A stretch of 64,000 nucleotides of DNA from Clostridia bacterium (GCA_017516445.1 JAFXCZ010000002.1:1-64000), one strand, 5' to 3'. Counted from the stretch's first letter, positions 13,739-23,848 are shown. Notes: a model not told the origin generated them from the letters alone. Translations and numbers: made by a program.

Positions 13739-15172
13739 TTAATAAGCTTTTCCCCAATAGAGCATATGTTTTGCTTCTTTTCCACAGCAAACACATTTAC
13801 CGCTTAAGCGTTCTTCCTCGAAAGGAATACAGCGTGAGGTTACGCCTGCGGTTTCTTTGAGTTTGTCTTCACATTCTCGCTCACCGCACCACATAGCGCG
13901 TATAAAGCCGGGCTTATTTTCGGCAATGTCAATCATCTCGTCCAAGTCGTGCGCGTCATAGGTCATATTAGCGCGGCGTTCAAGCGCTTTTTGGAAAAGG
14001 CCGTCCTGTACTGCTTTTAAAAGCTCGGGAATCTTAACCTCAAGCTCATCAAGGCTTACAACGGTCTTTTCGCCGTTATCACGTCTTACAGCAACGCATA
14101 CGTTATTTTCGATATCCTTAGGGCCAAGCTCAATACGAAGCGGAACACCCTTCATTTCATACTCGGCAAATTTCCAACCCGGTGACTGCTCGCTGTCGTC
14201 AAGCTTAGCACGGCAAACGGTGTTAAGACGAGCAAATACCTCGTTAGCCTTTTCAAGCACACCTTCCTTATGGGTAGCAATCGGAACTACAACCGACTGA
14301 ATAGGTGCTATCATAGGCGGAAGCACAAGACCGCTGTCATCGCCGTGAGTCATAATAATAGCACCGATAAGGCGTGTGGTAACACCCCAAGAGGTCTGGA
14401 ACGGATAAGCCATCTGGTTATTCTTATCGGTAAAGGTTATATCGAAGGCTCTTGCAAAGCCGTCTCCAAAGAAGTGCGATGTGCCGCTCTGTAAAGCCTT
14501 GCCGTCGTGCATTAAAGCTTCAATAGTATATGTATCCTCTGCACCTGCAAAACGCTCCTTGGCGGTTTTAACGCCCTTTACAACGGGCATTGCTAAGTAC
14601 TCCTCAGCAAATTTAGCATAAACATTAAGTTGCTGTATAGTTTCAGCCTCAGCCTCTTCGCGAGTAGCGTGAAGAGTGTGGCCCTCCTGCCATAAAAACT
14701 CACGCGAGCGAAGAAAAGGGCGAGTGGTCTTTTCCCAACGTACAACACTGCACCATTGGTTATAAAGCTTTGGCAAATCACGGTAGGAGTGAACAATATT
14801 TTTAAAATGGTCGCAGAAAAGGGTTTCTGAAGTAGGACGCACACAAAGACGTTCTTCAAGCTTTTCTTCACCGCCGTGGGTAACCCATGCAACCTCGGGA
14901 GCAAAGCCTTCTACGTGGTCCTTTTCCTTTTGAAGAAGACTTTCGGGTATAAAGAGGGGCATATAAATATTCTCATGTCCCTTTTCCTTAAAGAGCATAT
15001 CCAAGCTTTTCTGGATGTTTTCCCAAATAGCATAGCCGTAAGGACGTATAATCATACAACCCTTTACCGAAGCATAGTCTATAAGCTCAGCCTTAATGCA
15101 CACATCGGTGTACCATTTAGCAAAGTCCTCATCCATAGAAGTAATAGATTTTACTAATTTTTCTTTAGCCAT
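13739..15172 (-). CDS. proS: Prolyl-tRNA synthetase, archaeal/eukaryotic type (ProS type 3)
   Basis: 477 residues, class II synthetase attaching proline to tRNA-Pro. Motif 2 is visible around [22 protein letters not shown], with VRPTSETLF before it and [16 protein letters not shown] (motif 3 to anticodon-domain boundary) after it. There is no editing insertion between motifs 2 and 3, and the extra C-terminal domain ends in [18 protein letters not shown], with the terminal tyrosine typical of type 3 enzymes. Common in Clostridia. Divergent from acpP; no T-box seen in the 190-base upstream region. Confidence 0.95.
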   Translation of the reverse strand: MAKEKLVKSITSMDEDFAKWYTDVCIKAELIDYASVKGCMIIRPYGYAIWENIQKSLDMLFKEKGHENIYMPLFIPESLLQKEKDHVEGFAPEVAWVTHGGEEKLEERLCVRPTSETLFCDHFKNIVHSYRDLPKLYNQWCSVVRWEKTTRPFLRSREFLWQEGHTLHATREEAEAETIQQLNVYAKFAEEYLAMPVVKGVKTAKERFAGAEDTYTIEALMHDGKALQSGTSHFFGDGFARAFDITFTDKNNQMAYPFQTSWGVTTRLIGAIIMTHGDDSGLVLPPMIAPIQSVVVPIATHKEGVLEKANEVFARLNTVCRAKLDDSEQSPGWKFAEYEMKGVPLRIELGPKDIENNVCVAVRRDNGEKTVVSLDELEVKIPELLKAVQDGLFQKALERRANMTYDAHDLDEMIDIAENKPGFIRAMWCGERECEDKLKETAGVTSRCIPFEEERLSGKCVCCGKEAKHMLYWGKAY

Positions 15173-15288
15173 AGTGAAAGTGTGTTAACACACATACCTG
15201 CCTTTCATAATTTACGTAGAACAATTATATTAATTATAAAATAAATAGAATAATTTTGCAACCTTTTTTATATAATATAAAAAAAGTA

Positions 15289-15317
15289 TTGACAAATTGA
15301 AAAAATCAACATATTAT
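15289..15317 (+). promoter_or_regulatory. Promoter of acpP
   Basis: TTGACA, 17-base spacer, TATTAT, followed by a leader with the hairpin CTGTCG-TTTTT-CGACAG (15330-15346) just before an AGGAGG ribosome site. Confidence 0.75.
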
Positions 15318-15366
15318 TTTATATAGCAACTGTCGTTTTTCGACAGATTATTTAGGAGGACTTTTT

Positions 15367-15591
15367 ATGACATTTGATAAAATCAGAACAATTTTAGCAG
15401 AACAACTTGACGTTGATGAAGATAACTTAACACTTGACACTGATATCGCTAAGGATTTAAATGCCGACAGCTTGGATGTTGTTGAAATTTTAATGTCTAT
15501 TGAAGACACCTTTGATGTTGAGATTCCTGATGAGGAAATTGAAAATATCAAGACAATCGGCGATTTAGTAGAATATATAGAGAATAATTAA
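15367..15591 (+). CDS. acpP: Acyl carrier protein
   Basis: 74 residues, very acidic, four-helix ACP pattern. The serine that takes the 4'-phosphopantetheine arm is in NADSLDVVEILM. It carries growing acyl chains in fatty acid synthesis. It stands alone with its own strong promoter, leader hairpin, AGGAGG and terminator, rather than inside a fab operon. A role in another acyl pathway is possible, but the sequence looks like a housekeeping ACP. Confidence 0.92.
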   Translation: MTFDKIRTILAEQLDVDEDNLTLDTDIAKDLNADSLDVVEILMSIEDTFDVEIPDEEIENIKTIGDLVEYIENN

Positions 15592-15594
15592 CTT

Positions 15595-15624
15595 TAAAGC
15601 CCTTGAGAAAACTCAAGGGCTTTA
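15595..15624. terminator. Bidirectional terminator
   Basis: AAAGCCCTTGAG and CTCAAGGGCTTT around AAAA, between convergent acpP and the isomerase gene. Confidence 0.85.
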
Positions 15625-15626
15625 AT

Positions 15627-16490
15627 TTATGCATTTTCAAACATTAAGGCCAGCTTTTTAGCCGAATCGGCAAGCTGTTTTATACCGCTAAAAACATTTT
15701 CTTTAGTATAAGTCTTTAAAAATGTGGGAGACTCTAAGGTGAAATATCCGCTGTAGTTTATAGCATTTAAGGCTTTAACTATCGGGCTAAAATCTATATC
15801 CATAGAGAAAGGAATCTGGTGACTGTCGTGAAGCTTGTCATTATCGTGAATGTGAAGTGCTTGCAGACGGTCGCCCAAGGCAAGTATCATTTCTACTGCA
15901 CTGGTTTGCGAGCCTTTCATTTCGGCGTGGCCAATGTCAAGACAAGCCACAAGGGAACCGTCATTCACCGCATCTAAGTGAGCGTTAAAGCTCTCGGGTG
16001 TGCCGCAAGCGGCGAAAATCGAGTGTCCTTTTTCATTATCCCAATCGTACATATTTTCGGTTGCAATTTTTACTCCGTAGCCTTTTGCAAATTCCAAAAG
16101 CTCTGAGTAAAACTCGGCATTTTGCTCGGGTGACCAGTAACAACCGGGGTGAATAACGCAAATCTCACCGCCGGCCTCGGCAGTACATTCTATAGCTCTT
16201 TTTAAATATGAGAATATATAGGGCGGATGCGACGGAAACGGTGCGTGGGACTGGTTACACATAATGCCGTTATCAAGGCCGATTTTTTTAAGCTCTCTTG
16301 CAAATTTTAGATAGCTATTGCTTGCTAATATGTGGTTGCTTTTTGAAAAGCAGTTTTCCTGCCAGTTAAATTCAGCCATCTGAAACATAGAAAAATCCCA
16401 AGCGTCAAAGCCTGCTTTCGCTATCAGTTCAACTGCTTTTTGTTCGCCTATAATTCTTGAGGCAGAGTCAATTTCGGTGGAGATTTTCAT
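15627..16490 (-). CDS. Sugar phosphate isomerase/epimerase family (AP endonuclease 2 fold)
   Basis: 287 residues, a single TIM barrel of the xylose-isomerase-like group. Metal and substrate positions are suggested by CVIHPGC, ATENMYDWDNEKGH, ACLDIGHAEMKG and ALHIHDNDKLHDSH. Family members act on sugars such as hydroxypyruvate, tagatose or inosose, or are uncharacterised; substrate cannot be chosen. Cytoplasmic, monocistronic, divergent from the RnfD-like gene with 120 bases between them. Confidence 0.82.
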   Translation of the reverse strand: MKISTEIDSASRIIGEQKAVELIAKAGFDAWDFSMFQMAEFNWQENCFSKSNHILASNSYLKFARELKKIGLDNGIMCNQSHAPFPSHPPYIFSYLKRAIECTAEAGGEICVIHPGCYWSPEQNAEFYSELLEFAKGYGVKIATENMYDWDNEKGHSIFAACGTPESFNAHLDAVNDGSLVACLDIGHAEMKGSQTSAVEMILALGDRLQALHIHDNDKLHDSHQIPFSMDIDFSPIVKALNAINYSGYFTLESPTFLKTYTKENVFSGIKQLADSAKKLALMFENA

Positions 16491-16612
16491 AATAAAAGTC
16501 CTTTACAGCGTTTTTTATATTATAGCATTTTGGTTTTGTAATAGCAATAGCATACTTGAAAAAATAACCAAAATGTAGTAGAATTAATCTATATGCTTTA
16601 AGGAGTAAACAA

Positions 16613-17632
16613 ATGGATATAAAAAATAAGATTTTGGCTGTTTTAAAGCCTTTGAGCCTAAGGGTTTTGGAGTTCTTTAAAAAGAAAGAAACAGCTACCA
16701 GAACACAGCTTACCAAAATGGATAAGGTGGACATTATCATAGCCCTTTTGCCCTTAGTAATATTCGGTTGCTTGCTTTTTGGGCTCAGGGCGGTTTTGGT
16801 AGTTTCGGTTTGTATTGTGGTGTGCTTAGGGGCTGACTTTTTGTGGGATATCATTTTCAAAAAGGAAAGAAAGGGTATTAATTTTTCCGCAATTATTACA
16901 GGTCTTTTGTTAGGTCTTACACTCAGCAGTGGACTTAATGTGGCGTTGTGCGTATTGCTAAGTGTTGTTACAGTAGCGCTTATGAAAACGGTGTTTAAGG
17001 ATAAACCGCAATTTGTGGCTTTCCCAATATTAGTAACACGCATTTTGCTGGCAGTAGTATTTTTTGGCGCATTTTCACACTATGTTTTACCCTTTGTCCA
17101 TACCCCTGTTCAGTGGTTGCCATTTGATAATTTATATATTCCTTCCTTTTCATCTTATTATTATCCTGCTAAGTATTTGTTTTTCGGGCTTCACAGCGGT
17201 AATATAGGTGAAACCTCGGTTTTGCTTATTGTGGTGAGCGGAATATATTTGATGCTAAGAAAGCTTATAAACCCCATAATTCCGGTAAGCTTTATAGCAA
17301 CATCGTTTTTGCTTTCGCTTATTTTCGGTGAAGGGCTTGCAGTGTCGCTTATGGGTGGGGGACTTTTCTTTGCGGCAATGTTTATGACCTTAGACTACAG
17401 CTTTAAAACCTCACCGCGTTATAAAAAGCTTTTATACGGTGTGGCTTGTGGCTTGCTTACCTTTATTTTAAGAAAGCTTTTTAAGACCGAAAGTGTTTTA
17501 TTGGCAGTACTTATTACCGATTTTGTATTTTTCTATGTTACACGGCGTAATATTAAAAGAACAATTAATTTTATAAAAAAGCCCGATTTTAAAAAGCTTT
17601 TAAATAAAGCCAAAAGGGTGTTTTCAGTATAA
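16613..17632 (+). CDS. Orphan RnfD/NqrB-like membrane protein
   Basis: 339 residues, about nine to ten membrane segments, basic amphipathic ends. GINFSAIITGLLLGLTL and GNIGETSVLLIVVSGIYLMLRK are clear RnfD-type landmarks (the latter matching the GS-GETS segment). RnfD is a membrane subunit of the ion-pumping ferredoxin:NAD oxidoreductase and normally has an SGAT motif whose Thr carries covalent FMN. I find no SGAT here, only SFSSYYYP at about that place. No other rnf gene is in the window; malQ follows by about 50 bases. A divergent or repurposed RnfD homolog is the best description. Confidence 0.78.
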   Translation: MDIKNKILAVLKPLSLRVLEFFKKKETATRTQLTKMDKVDIIIALLPLVIFGCLLFGLRAVLVVSVCIVVCLGADFLWDIIFKKERKGINFSAIITGLLLGLTLSSGLNVALCVLLSVVTVALMKTVFKDKPQFVAFPILVTRILLAVVFFGAFSHYVLPFVHTPVQWLPFDNLYIPSFSSYYYPAKYLFFGLHSGNIGETSVLLIVVSGIYLMLRKLINPIIPVSFIATSFLLSLIFGEGLAVSLMGGGLFFAAMFMTLDYSFKTSPRYKKLLYGVACGLLTFILRKLFKTESVLLAVLITDFVFFYVTRRNIKRTINFIKKPDFKKLLNKAKRVFSV

Positions 17633-17681
17633 TTTCGCTGATTTGCGGAAAATTAATGAAAAAAGAAAAAGGAGAATTTCT

Positions 17682-19190
17682 TTGAGAACCAGCGGAATTT
17701 TAATGCCGATTTTTTCCCTTGCTTCAAAAGGGGGAATAGGCACATTTGGTAAAGAGGCTTACCGTTTTGTTGACTTTTTGGAAAAAGCAAAACAAACCTG
17801 GTGGCAGATTTTACCCCTTAATCCAACAAACTACGGTGACTCACCTTATCAGTCGTTTTCGTCCTATGCGGGAAATCCGTATTTTATCGACCCTGAGCTT
17901 TTGATTGAGGACGGGCTTTTAACTAAAAAGGAGTTTTTGTCCTTTGATTTTGGAAAAGAGGGCAGTTCTATTGATTACGGAAAGCTGTACCAGAGCCGTA
18001 ACGCTATGCTAAAGCTTGCGTTTTCTCGTTTTAAGGAAGACGGGGATTATGAGGAATTTTGTGGCAAAAATGCCTTTTGGCTTAAGGATTACGCGCTTTT
18101 TATGGCAATAAAGAACGCAAATGACGATATTTCTTGGGAAAACTGGGATGAGTCTTTAAAATTGCGTGATAAAAAAGCAATCGAAAAAGCAGAAAAAGAG
18201 CACACTCAAAATATTAAATTTTACTGCTTTGTGCAGTATGTTTTTTCTAAGCAATGGCAAGCGCTTAAGAGCTATGCCAACCAAAAGGGTATAAAGATAA
18301 TTGGCGATATCCCGATTTATGTGGCATACGATTCGGCAGATGTCTGGTCACAGCCTTGGCAGTTTCAGCTTGATAAGGAGCTTAAGCCAAAGGCGGTTGC
18401 AGGCTGTCCGCCTGATGCTTTTTCGGAGGGCGGTCAGCTATGGGGTAACCCGCTTTATGACTGGAAGCTTATGAAAAGCGAAGGCTTTGCTTGGTGGAAG
18501 CGACGTATTAAGTATGTGTTATCGCTTTATGACTGTGTAAGAATAGACCATTTCCGCGGTTTTGAGTCGTATTATTCCATTCCCTACGGTGATAAAACAG
18601 CCGCTAACGGAAAATGGGTAAAGGGTCCCGATATAGCGCTTTTTAAGGCGCTTGAGGAAGAATTGGGCAGTGATTTGCCGATAATAGCTGAGGATTTAGG
18701 CTTTTTAACACCCGCGGTGCTTAAAATGCTTAAAAAAACGGGATATCCCGGTATGAAAGTTTTGCAATTCGCCTTTGATACCGAAAATGAAAGCGAATAC
18801 CTGCCGCATAACTATCAAAGTAACTGCGTTGTGTATACAGGAACACACGATAATGATACCATTCTCGGTTGGACTGAAAGCAATGACGAAAAAGAGGTTG
18901 CTTTTGCTGAAAAATATCTTAACACTAAGAGGGATAGTGGCTTTAACTGGGCTATGATGAAATCGGCGGTTATGTCGGTAGCGGATACCTGTATACTGAC
19001 AATGCAGGACCTTATAAGTCTTGGCAGCGAGGGCAGAATTAATACCCCATCCACAGTGGGTGGAAACTGGGGCTGGCGTATAGACCCCAATTGTATTAAT
19101 GATTGGCTTGCAAAAATTATTGCAGAGCTTACCGTGCTTTACGGCAGAGCAAAACCTGAACAAACCAAAGAAAAAACTGATTCTGTTTAA
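17682..19190 (+). CDS. malQ: 4-alpha-glucanotransferase (amylomaltase)
   Basis: 502 residues, GH77. I take a TTG start because AAAGGAG lies seven bases before it and the protein then opens LRTSGILMPIFSLASKGGIG, the normal MalQ start. Catalytic residues: nucleophile Asp in VRIDHFRGFESYY, acid/base Glu in IIAEDLGFLTP, and Asp in GTHDNDTILGW. It transfers glucan segments between maltodextrins and releases glucose, working with glycogen phosphorylase downstream on the opposite strand. The stop codon sits in the loop of the shared terminator. Confidence 0.94.
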   Translation: MRTSGILMPIFSLASKGGIGTFGKEAYRFVDFLEKAKQTWWQILPLNPTNYGDSPYQSFSSYAGNPYFIDPELLIEDGLLTKKEFLSFDFGKEGSSIDYGKLYQSRNAMLKLAFSRFKEDGDYEEFCGKNAFWLKDYALFMAIKNANDDISWENWDESLKLRDKKAIEKAEKEHTQNIKFYCFVQYVFSKQWQALKSYANQKGIKIIGDIPIYVAYDSADVWSQPWQFQLDKELKPKAVAGCPPDAFSEGGQLWGNPLYDWKLMKSEGFAWWKRRIKYVLSLYDCVRIDHFRGFESYYSIPYGDKTAANGKWVKGPDIALFKALEEELGSDLPIIAEDLGFLTPAVLKMLKKTGYPGMKVLQFAFDTENESEYLPHNYQSNCVVYTGTHDNDTILGWTESNDEKEVAFAEKYLNTKRDSGFNWAMMKSAVMSVADTCILTMQDLISLGSEGRINTPSTVGGNWGWRIDPNCINDWLAKIIAELTVLYGRAKPEQTKEKTDSV

Positions 19191-19205
19191 CAGAATCAGT
19201 TTTTT
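19174..19205. terminator. Bidirectional terminator between malQ and the GH13 gene
   Basis: AAACTGATTCTG and CAGAATCAGTTT around TTTAA, with T-run on the + side; overlaps the malQ stop. Confidence 0.85.
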
Positions 19206-21066
19206 ATATTTTTAGTACCGAATATCCGTAAGGGGAAAGGTGCAAGGTAGCAGTGCCATCGGGCTTATCACCTAAAAGGCATTTTGCGTTTGCAAATTCT
19301 TTTGGGATAGTGATTTGTGTTTTTTCGTGCCAACGTGAAACAGCAATCAAAATCTGCTCGTCACCGTTTTTTCTGATAAAGGCAATCTCGCCGAAGTTAG
19401 CATACACAGGGATAAATTCACCCGACGAGAAGGCTTTGCTTTTGCGGCGGATAGAGCCGAGCTTTTTATAAAAGGAAAGTAAATCCTTGTTTTCTTTACC
19501 CCAAGGGTAAGCACCGCGGCAAAATGGATCGCCGTAGCCCTGCATACCAGCCTCGTCGCCGTAGTAAACCGACGGAATACCCGGTAGAGAGTATTGTATA
19601 ATCGCGCCCACTTTTAAAAGGGAAATACCCTTATTGTATTCTTCTTCGGTAAGTATTTGTAATGATTGCCATTCGCGGTCGGTACGCTCTACACAGCCCT
19701 TACCTAAAAGGGTAAGGATTCGTGGAGTGTCGTGTGTGCCGATATGATTCATAAGCAGCTTTACCGCTTGCGGTGGGTAATTTTCTAAAATTTCTAAAAC
19801 GGTGTCAATAAGCTCGCGCGAATTACCGCCCTGCAGGTATTTGATAATCGCGTTTGAAAAGGGGTAATTCATAACCGAGTCAAGCTGTTTTCCGCGCAAA
19901 AATCTGCGCCGTTTATTGTAGCTTATTTTATTTGTGGCATCCTCCCAAACTTCACCTAAAAGGAAGTTGTCCTTTGATTCTGCCTTTAAAGCCTTGCGGA
20001 TATTGTCTAAAAATTCATCGGGAAGCTCGTCGGCAACGTCAAGCCTGAAGCCTTTAATGCCTTTTTTTAGCCAATATCTTATAACGCCGTTTTCGCCCGT
20101 TATAAATTCGGTAAAGTTTTTATCATTTTCGTTAACTTCGGGCAATGTGGGCACACTCCACCAAGCCTCGTAGCCAATCTTGCTGTTATCAAATTTATAC
20201 CAGCTACGGTAGGGTGAAGTATCAGAATTATAAGCACCTACTGAATTATAACGTCCGCTCTTGTTAAAGTAGATGCTGTCGTCACCTGTATGAGAAAATA
20301 CACCGTCAAGAATGATATGAATATCAAGCTTTTCTGCCGATTTAATAAGGCTTTCAAGGTCTGCCTTAGTGCCAAGGGTAGGGTCAATTTTCATATAATC
20401 GGCAGTGTTGTAGCGGTGGTTTGAGTGGGCTTCAAAAATGGGGTTTAAGTAAATGCAGTTAACCCCTAAGGATTTGATGTATTTAAGTTTTTTTTCAATG
20501 CCCTTAAGGTCACCGCCGTAGTAATCGTTACCAAGGCATTTAAAAGTGTCATCTTGTCTGAATTCGGGCTGTTTTTCCCAGTCGGTTATAATGTATCGGT
20601 CTTTGGGAACGCGGTTTTTCTTTTCACCTGAAGAATAAAAGCGGTCGGGGAAAATCTGATAAATAATGCCGCCGTCCAACCAATCGGGAGTGGTGTAATC
20701 GCGGTCGAATACGGTCAATTGCCAGCTGTTACCCTCTGGGCAGATAAAGCCTAACGAGTGCTCGCCCTTTTTTATGAAAAATTCACCGTAATCGCTTAAG
20801 TACTTAAAATGATACCAATAAAGCCCCTCACTTAGAGAAATTTCACACTCATAAAAGCGGTAGTTATCTAAAAAATCGGCAGGCTCCATTTTTATTTGCT
20901 TTTCGCAAGCATCCGCATCGTTTTTTATCAGCAAAAATGCATTTTTAACGTGGGCATCCTTGTGCAAAAGCACCTTTAGCCGAAGGCTTTCGCCCTCGGC
21001 TATTGCGTGAAGCTTATTTCGGTATAACGGGTTTCTCGAATCAAAAGGATAATAATTCATAATCAT
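19204..21066 (-). CDS. GH13 alpha-glucan hydrolase (cyclomaltodextrinase/neopullulanase type)
   Basis: About 620 residues. Residues ~1-110 form an N-terminal beta-sandwich like CBM34, then the GH13 barrel: NCIYLNPIFEAHSNHRYN, GVFSHTG, nucleophile Asp in GFRLDVADELP, acid/base Glu in LLGEVWED, third Asp in MNHIGTHDTPR, and YYGDEAGMQGYGDP. This set fits neopullulanase/cyclomaltodextrinase/maltogenic amylases, which are cytoplasmic here because no signal peptide is seen. The start ATG overlaps the glgP stop (ATGA), implying translational coupling. It is not the glycogen branching enzyme by its motifs. It would trim branched dextrins left by phosphorylase. Confidence 0.88.
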   Translation of the reverse strand: MIMNYYPFDSRNPLYRNKLHAIAEGESLRLKVLLHKDAHVKNAFLLIKNDADACEKQIKMEPADFLDNYRFYECEISLSEGLYWYHFKYLSDYGEFFIKKGEHSLGFICPEGNSWQLTVFDRDYTTPDWLDGGIIYQIFPDRFYSSGEKKNRVPKDRYIITDWEKQPEFRQDDTFKCLGNDYYGGDLKGIEKKLKYIKSLGVNCIYLNPIFEAHSNHRYNTADYMKIDPTLGTKADLESLIKSAEKLDIHIILDGVFSHTGDDSIYFNKSGRYNSVGAYNSDTSPYRSWYKFDNSKIGYEAWWSVPTLPEVNENDKNFTEFITGENGVIRYWLKKGIKGFRLDVADELPDEFLDNIRKALKAESKDNFLLGEVWEDATNKISYNKRRRFLRGKQLDSVMNYPFSNAIIKYLQGGNSRELIDTVLEILENYPPQAVKLLMNHIGTHDTPRILTLLGKGCVERTDREWQSLQILTEEEYNKGISLLKVGAIIQYSLPGIPSVYYGDEAGMQGYGDPFCRGAYPWGKENKDLLSFYKKLGSIRRKSKAFSSGEFIPVYANFGEIAFIRKNGDEQILIAVSRWHEKTQITIPKEFANAKCLLGDKPDGTATLHLSPYGYSVLKI

Positions 21067-23465
21067 TTTAATGGCTTTGCGTTCCAAATGTCATTTGCAT
21101 AATCTGCAATGGAACGGTCGGCTGAGAATATTCCTGATTTTGCAATATTGGTAAGCGACATTTTTTGCCAAACAGCCGGCTTGTTATAAAGCGCAGAGGC
21201 TTTTTCCTGTGCGGTTTTATAATCGGCAAAGTCGGCAAGTGCCATATAGGTGTCGTGATTTTTAAGGGTGTTGTAAATATCGTCAAAACGCTGTCCGCCA
21301 AAGCCGTTTCCTATAAAGTCAAGCGCATCGCGGAGGAAGGGGTTATTGTTGTAATATTTATCGGGGCTGTAGCCGCTCTTTTGAAGAGCAAGAACTTCGG
21401 GCGTCTGCATACCGAAAATAATAATATTTTCGTCACCCACAGCTGAGTGAATTTCAACATTGGCGCCGTCCTCTGTACCAAGGGTAATAGCACCGTTCAT
21501 CATAAGCTTCATATTGCCTGTGCCCGAAGCCTCGGTAGAAGCCAATGAAATCTGCTCGCTTATATCGGCAGAGGGTATCATAAGCTCTGCCATAGTTACG
21601 CGGTAGTCTTCAAGGAATAGAATCTTTAGTTTATCGCGAACCTGTGGGTCATTCTCGATAACCTTTGAAAGCGTATAAATCATCTGAATAATTTGCTTTG
21701 CAAGCAAATATCCCGAAGCGGCTTTTGCGCCGAAAATATATGTCTTGGGGGTGAACGGCGCGTTAGGATTATTCTTAATAAACTGATATTCGCTTATAAT
21801 GTTTAAAACATTAAGGTGCTGGCGCTTGTATTCGTGCAAGCGTTTAACCTGCATATCGAAAATAGAATCGGGGTTGAGAATAATACCGTTCTTCTTTTCT
21901 ACATATTTTGCAAAGCGTTCTTTATTATAACGCTTAATTTCGGCAAGCTTATGCAATACTGCGGTGTCGTCCTTATACTGCATAAGCTTTTCAAGCTCGC
22001 TCGCGTCGGTTATAAAGCCGTCGCCGATAGTTTCGGTCAAAAACTCTGTAAGCTTGGGGTTAGCGCAGCAAAGCCAACGGCGGTGTGCAATGCCGTTAGT
22101 AACGTTCTTGAACTTATCGGGTGTCATTTTTGCATAGTCTTTAAAGAGCTCATCTGCAATAATGCCGCTGTGAAGCTTTGAAACACCGTTTACAGCGTGA
22201 CAGGTTGCAACACAAAGGTTTGCCATACATACAACACCGTCAGATATAATAGCGGTGCGCTCTGCAAGACCGAAGTCGCCCGTTTTTGCGATAACTTCTT
22301 CGCGGTAACGGCGGTCAATTTCCTTAATAATCTGATAAATACGCGGAATGCGTTCTTTTATAAGGGTATCAGGCCAGCATTCCAAAGCCTCTGGCATAAT
22401 GGTGTGGTTGGTATATGCCACAGTGCCCTTTACAATGTCCCACGCGCGCTCCCAAGAGTAGCCGCAGTCATCAAGTAAGAAACGCATAAGCTCAGGTATA
22501 GCAAGGGTTGGGTGGGTATCGTTAATATGAATGGCTACCTTTTCGGGTAGATTTTCGAGGGTGTGGTAATGGCGTAGGTGACGGCTTAAAATATCCTGAA
22601 TAGATGCCGAAACCAAGAAGTACTGCTGACGCAGTCTTAGGGATTTACCCTCTATATGATTGTCAGCAGGGTAGAGAATTTTAGAAATATTCTCAGCCAT
22701 TGCACGTTGCTCAATAGCGCGCAGATATTCACCCTGATTAAATGCCGACATATCAAATTCCTGACACTCAGCACTCCAAAGTCTTAAAGCGTTTACGGTT
22801 TTACCGTCCTTACCTGCAACGCAAAGGTCGTAAGGAACGGCGCGCACGGTATGATAATTTTTGTGCTCTACTCTATGGTGGCCGTTTTCCCACCAGTCAT
22901 CAATATAACCGTCAAAATATACGTCAACCGCCGAAGCAGGCTTTGCTTCAAGCCATACTCCGCCGCCGGGTAGCCAGAAGTCAGGCATTTCGGTCTGCCA
23001 GCCCTCTACAAGCTTTTGACGGAATATACCAAGCTCATAACGGATACAATAACCCATAGCGGGGTAGCTTCCGCTTGAAAGAGCCTCTAAAAAGCAGGCA
23101 GCAAGTCTTCCGAGACCGCCGTTGCCAAGTCCTGCATCAGGCTCAAAATCATAAAGCTTTTCAAGCTTTACATTAAATTTCTTTAGTGCCTTTTCCATAG
23201 TCGAAGTAAGGTCAAGATTGTAAAGGTTAGTCTTAAAGGAGCGTCCCATAAGAAATTCCATACTAAGATAGTATACAATCTTAGCTTCCTTTTCGGCGCG
23301 CTCTTTTTTAGAGGCGGCACGGCGCTCGTTCATAATTTCTAAAAGGCATAAAACACTGGCTTTATAAAAAAGCTCATCCGAAGCCTGCTCGGGTGTTACG
23401 CCAAAGTTGTGTGATAATTTTTTTTCAATTGAAGCCGCAAGGGATGCGGGAGTAATCTTAGCCAT
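21063..23465 (-). CDS. glgP: Glycogen/maltodextrin phosphorylase
   Basis: 800 residues, GT35. ATG chosen after GGAGATG (MAKITPASLAASIEKK). The pyridoxal phosphate site is in EASGTGNMKLMMNGAITLG with GTEDGANVEI after it, and GLGNGGLGRLAACFLEALS near the N-terminus is typical. It releases glucose-1-phosphate from alpha-1,4-glucan ends. First gene of a two-gene operon with the GH13 enzyme, with a sigma-A promoter 30-60 bases upstream. Confidence 0.95.
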   Translation of the reverse strand: MAKITPASLAASIEKKLSHNFGVTPEQASDELFYKASVLCLLEIMNERRAASKKERAEKEAKIVYYLSMEFLMGRSFKTNLYNLDLTSTMEKALKKFNVKLEKLYDFEPDAGLGNGGLGRLAACFLEALSSGSYPAMGYCIRYELGIFRQKLVEGWQTEMPDFWLPGGGVWLEAKPASAVDVYFDGYIDDWWENGHHRVEHKNYHTVRAVPYDLCVAGKDGKTVNALRLWSAECQEFDMSAFNQGEYLRAIEQRAMAENISKILYPADNHIEGKSLRLRQQYFLVSASIQDILSRHLRHYHTLENLPEKVAIHINDTHPTLAIPELMRFLLDDCGYSWERAWDIVKGTVAYTNHTIMPEALECWPDTLIKERIPRIYQIIKEIDRRYREEVIAKTGDFGLAERTAIISDGVVCMANLCVATCHAVNGVSKLHSGIIADELFKDYAKMTPDKFKNVTNGIAHRRWLCCANPKLTEFLTETIGDGFITDASELEKLMQYKDDTAVLHKLAEIKRYNKERFAKYVEKKNGIILNPDSIFDMQVKRLHEYKRQHLNVLNIISEYQFIKNNPNAPFTPKTYIFGAKAASGYLLAKQIIQMIYTLSKVIENDPQVRDKLKILFLEDYRVTMAELMIPSADISEQISLASTEASGTGNMKLMMNGAITLGTEDGANVEIHSAVGDENIIIFGMQTPEVLALQKSGYSPDKYYNNNPFLRDALDFIGNGFGGQRFDDIYNTLKNHDTYMALADFADYKTAQEKASALYNKPAVWQKMSLTNIAKSGIFSADRSIADYANDIWNAKPLK

Positions 23466-23494
23466 ATTTTCATCTCCAATGCAATTATACATAT

Positions 23495-23523
23495 ATAATA
23501 CAGTATTTACAGAAAAATTTCAA
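23495..23523 (-). promoter_or_regulatory. Promoter of glgP
   Basis: On the minus strand TTGAAA, 17-base spacer, TATTAT. Confidence 0.6.
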
Positions 23524-23694
23524 GTATTTAGTATGTGTAAAATAAAGCGTATTTTTGTATAGTTTTTACAAAAAATATTTTTTTGAAACGGATATGTTAA
23601 TAATTTTTTGGCGATTAGCCTAATTTTTACCGTTTTCTCACACATAGTATAATATTCTCGTTTTGCCTAAAAGTTTAATATTGTAAAAAAATGC

Positions 23695-23723
23695 TTGCTT
23701 TTTTAAGGGGTTTGTGATAAAAT
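23695..23723 (+). promoter_or_regulatory. Promoter of rplS
   Basis: TTGCTT, 17-base spacer, TAAAAT; implies a leader of about 118 bases. Confidence 0.6.
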
Positions 23724-23734
23724 ATATGAGCATT

Positions 23735-23836
23735 TGATTTCACCCGATTCCTTACGGGTGTCTTCTTGCCGAAAAATCGACATTGAAGCAGGTGGTCCTC
23801 TGGCTAAAGGCTTATGAACATCTGGTAAAAATTAAA
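23735..23836 (+). promoter_or_regulatory. Probable ribosomal protein L19 leader
   Basis: The leader of rplS contains the stem-loop CACCCG-ATTCCTTA-CGGGTG, then GGTGGTCCTCTGGC before the Shine-Dalgarno. Firmicutes carry an autoregulatory L19 leader at this place. Assignment rests on position and hairpin, not on a covariance match. Confidence 0.45.
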
Positions 23837-23848
23837 GGAGGAAAAACC

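Noticed and set aside
15173..15288. T-box riboswitch for proS
   Set aside because: No AGGGTGG-type T-box sequence or specifier stem is visible upstream of proS.
18705..19163. 152-residue minus-strand frame inside malQ
   Set aside because: Antisense shadow of the catalytic part of malQ.
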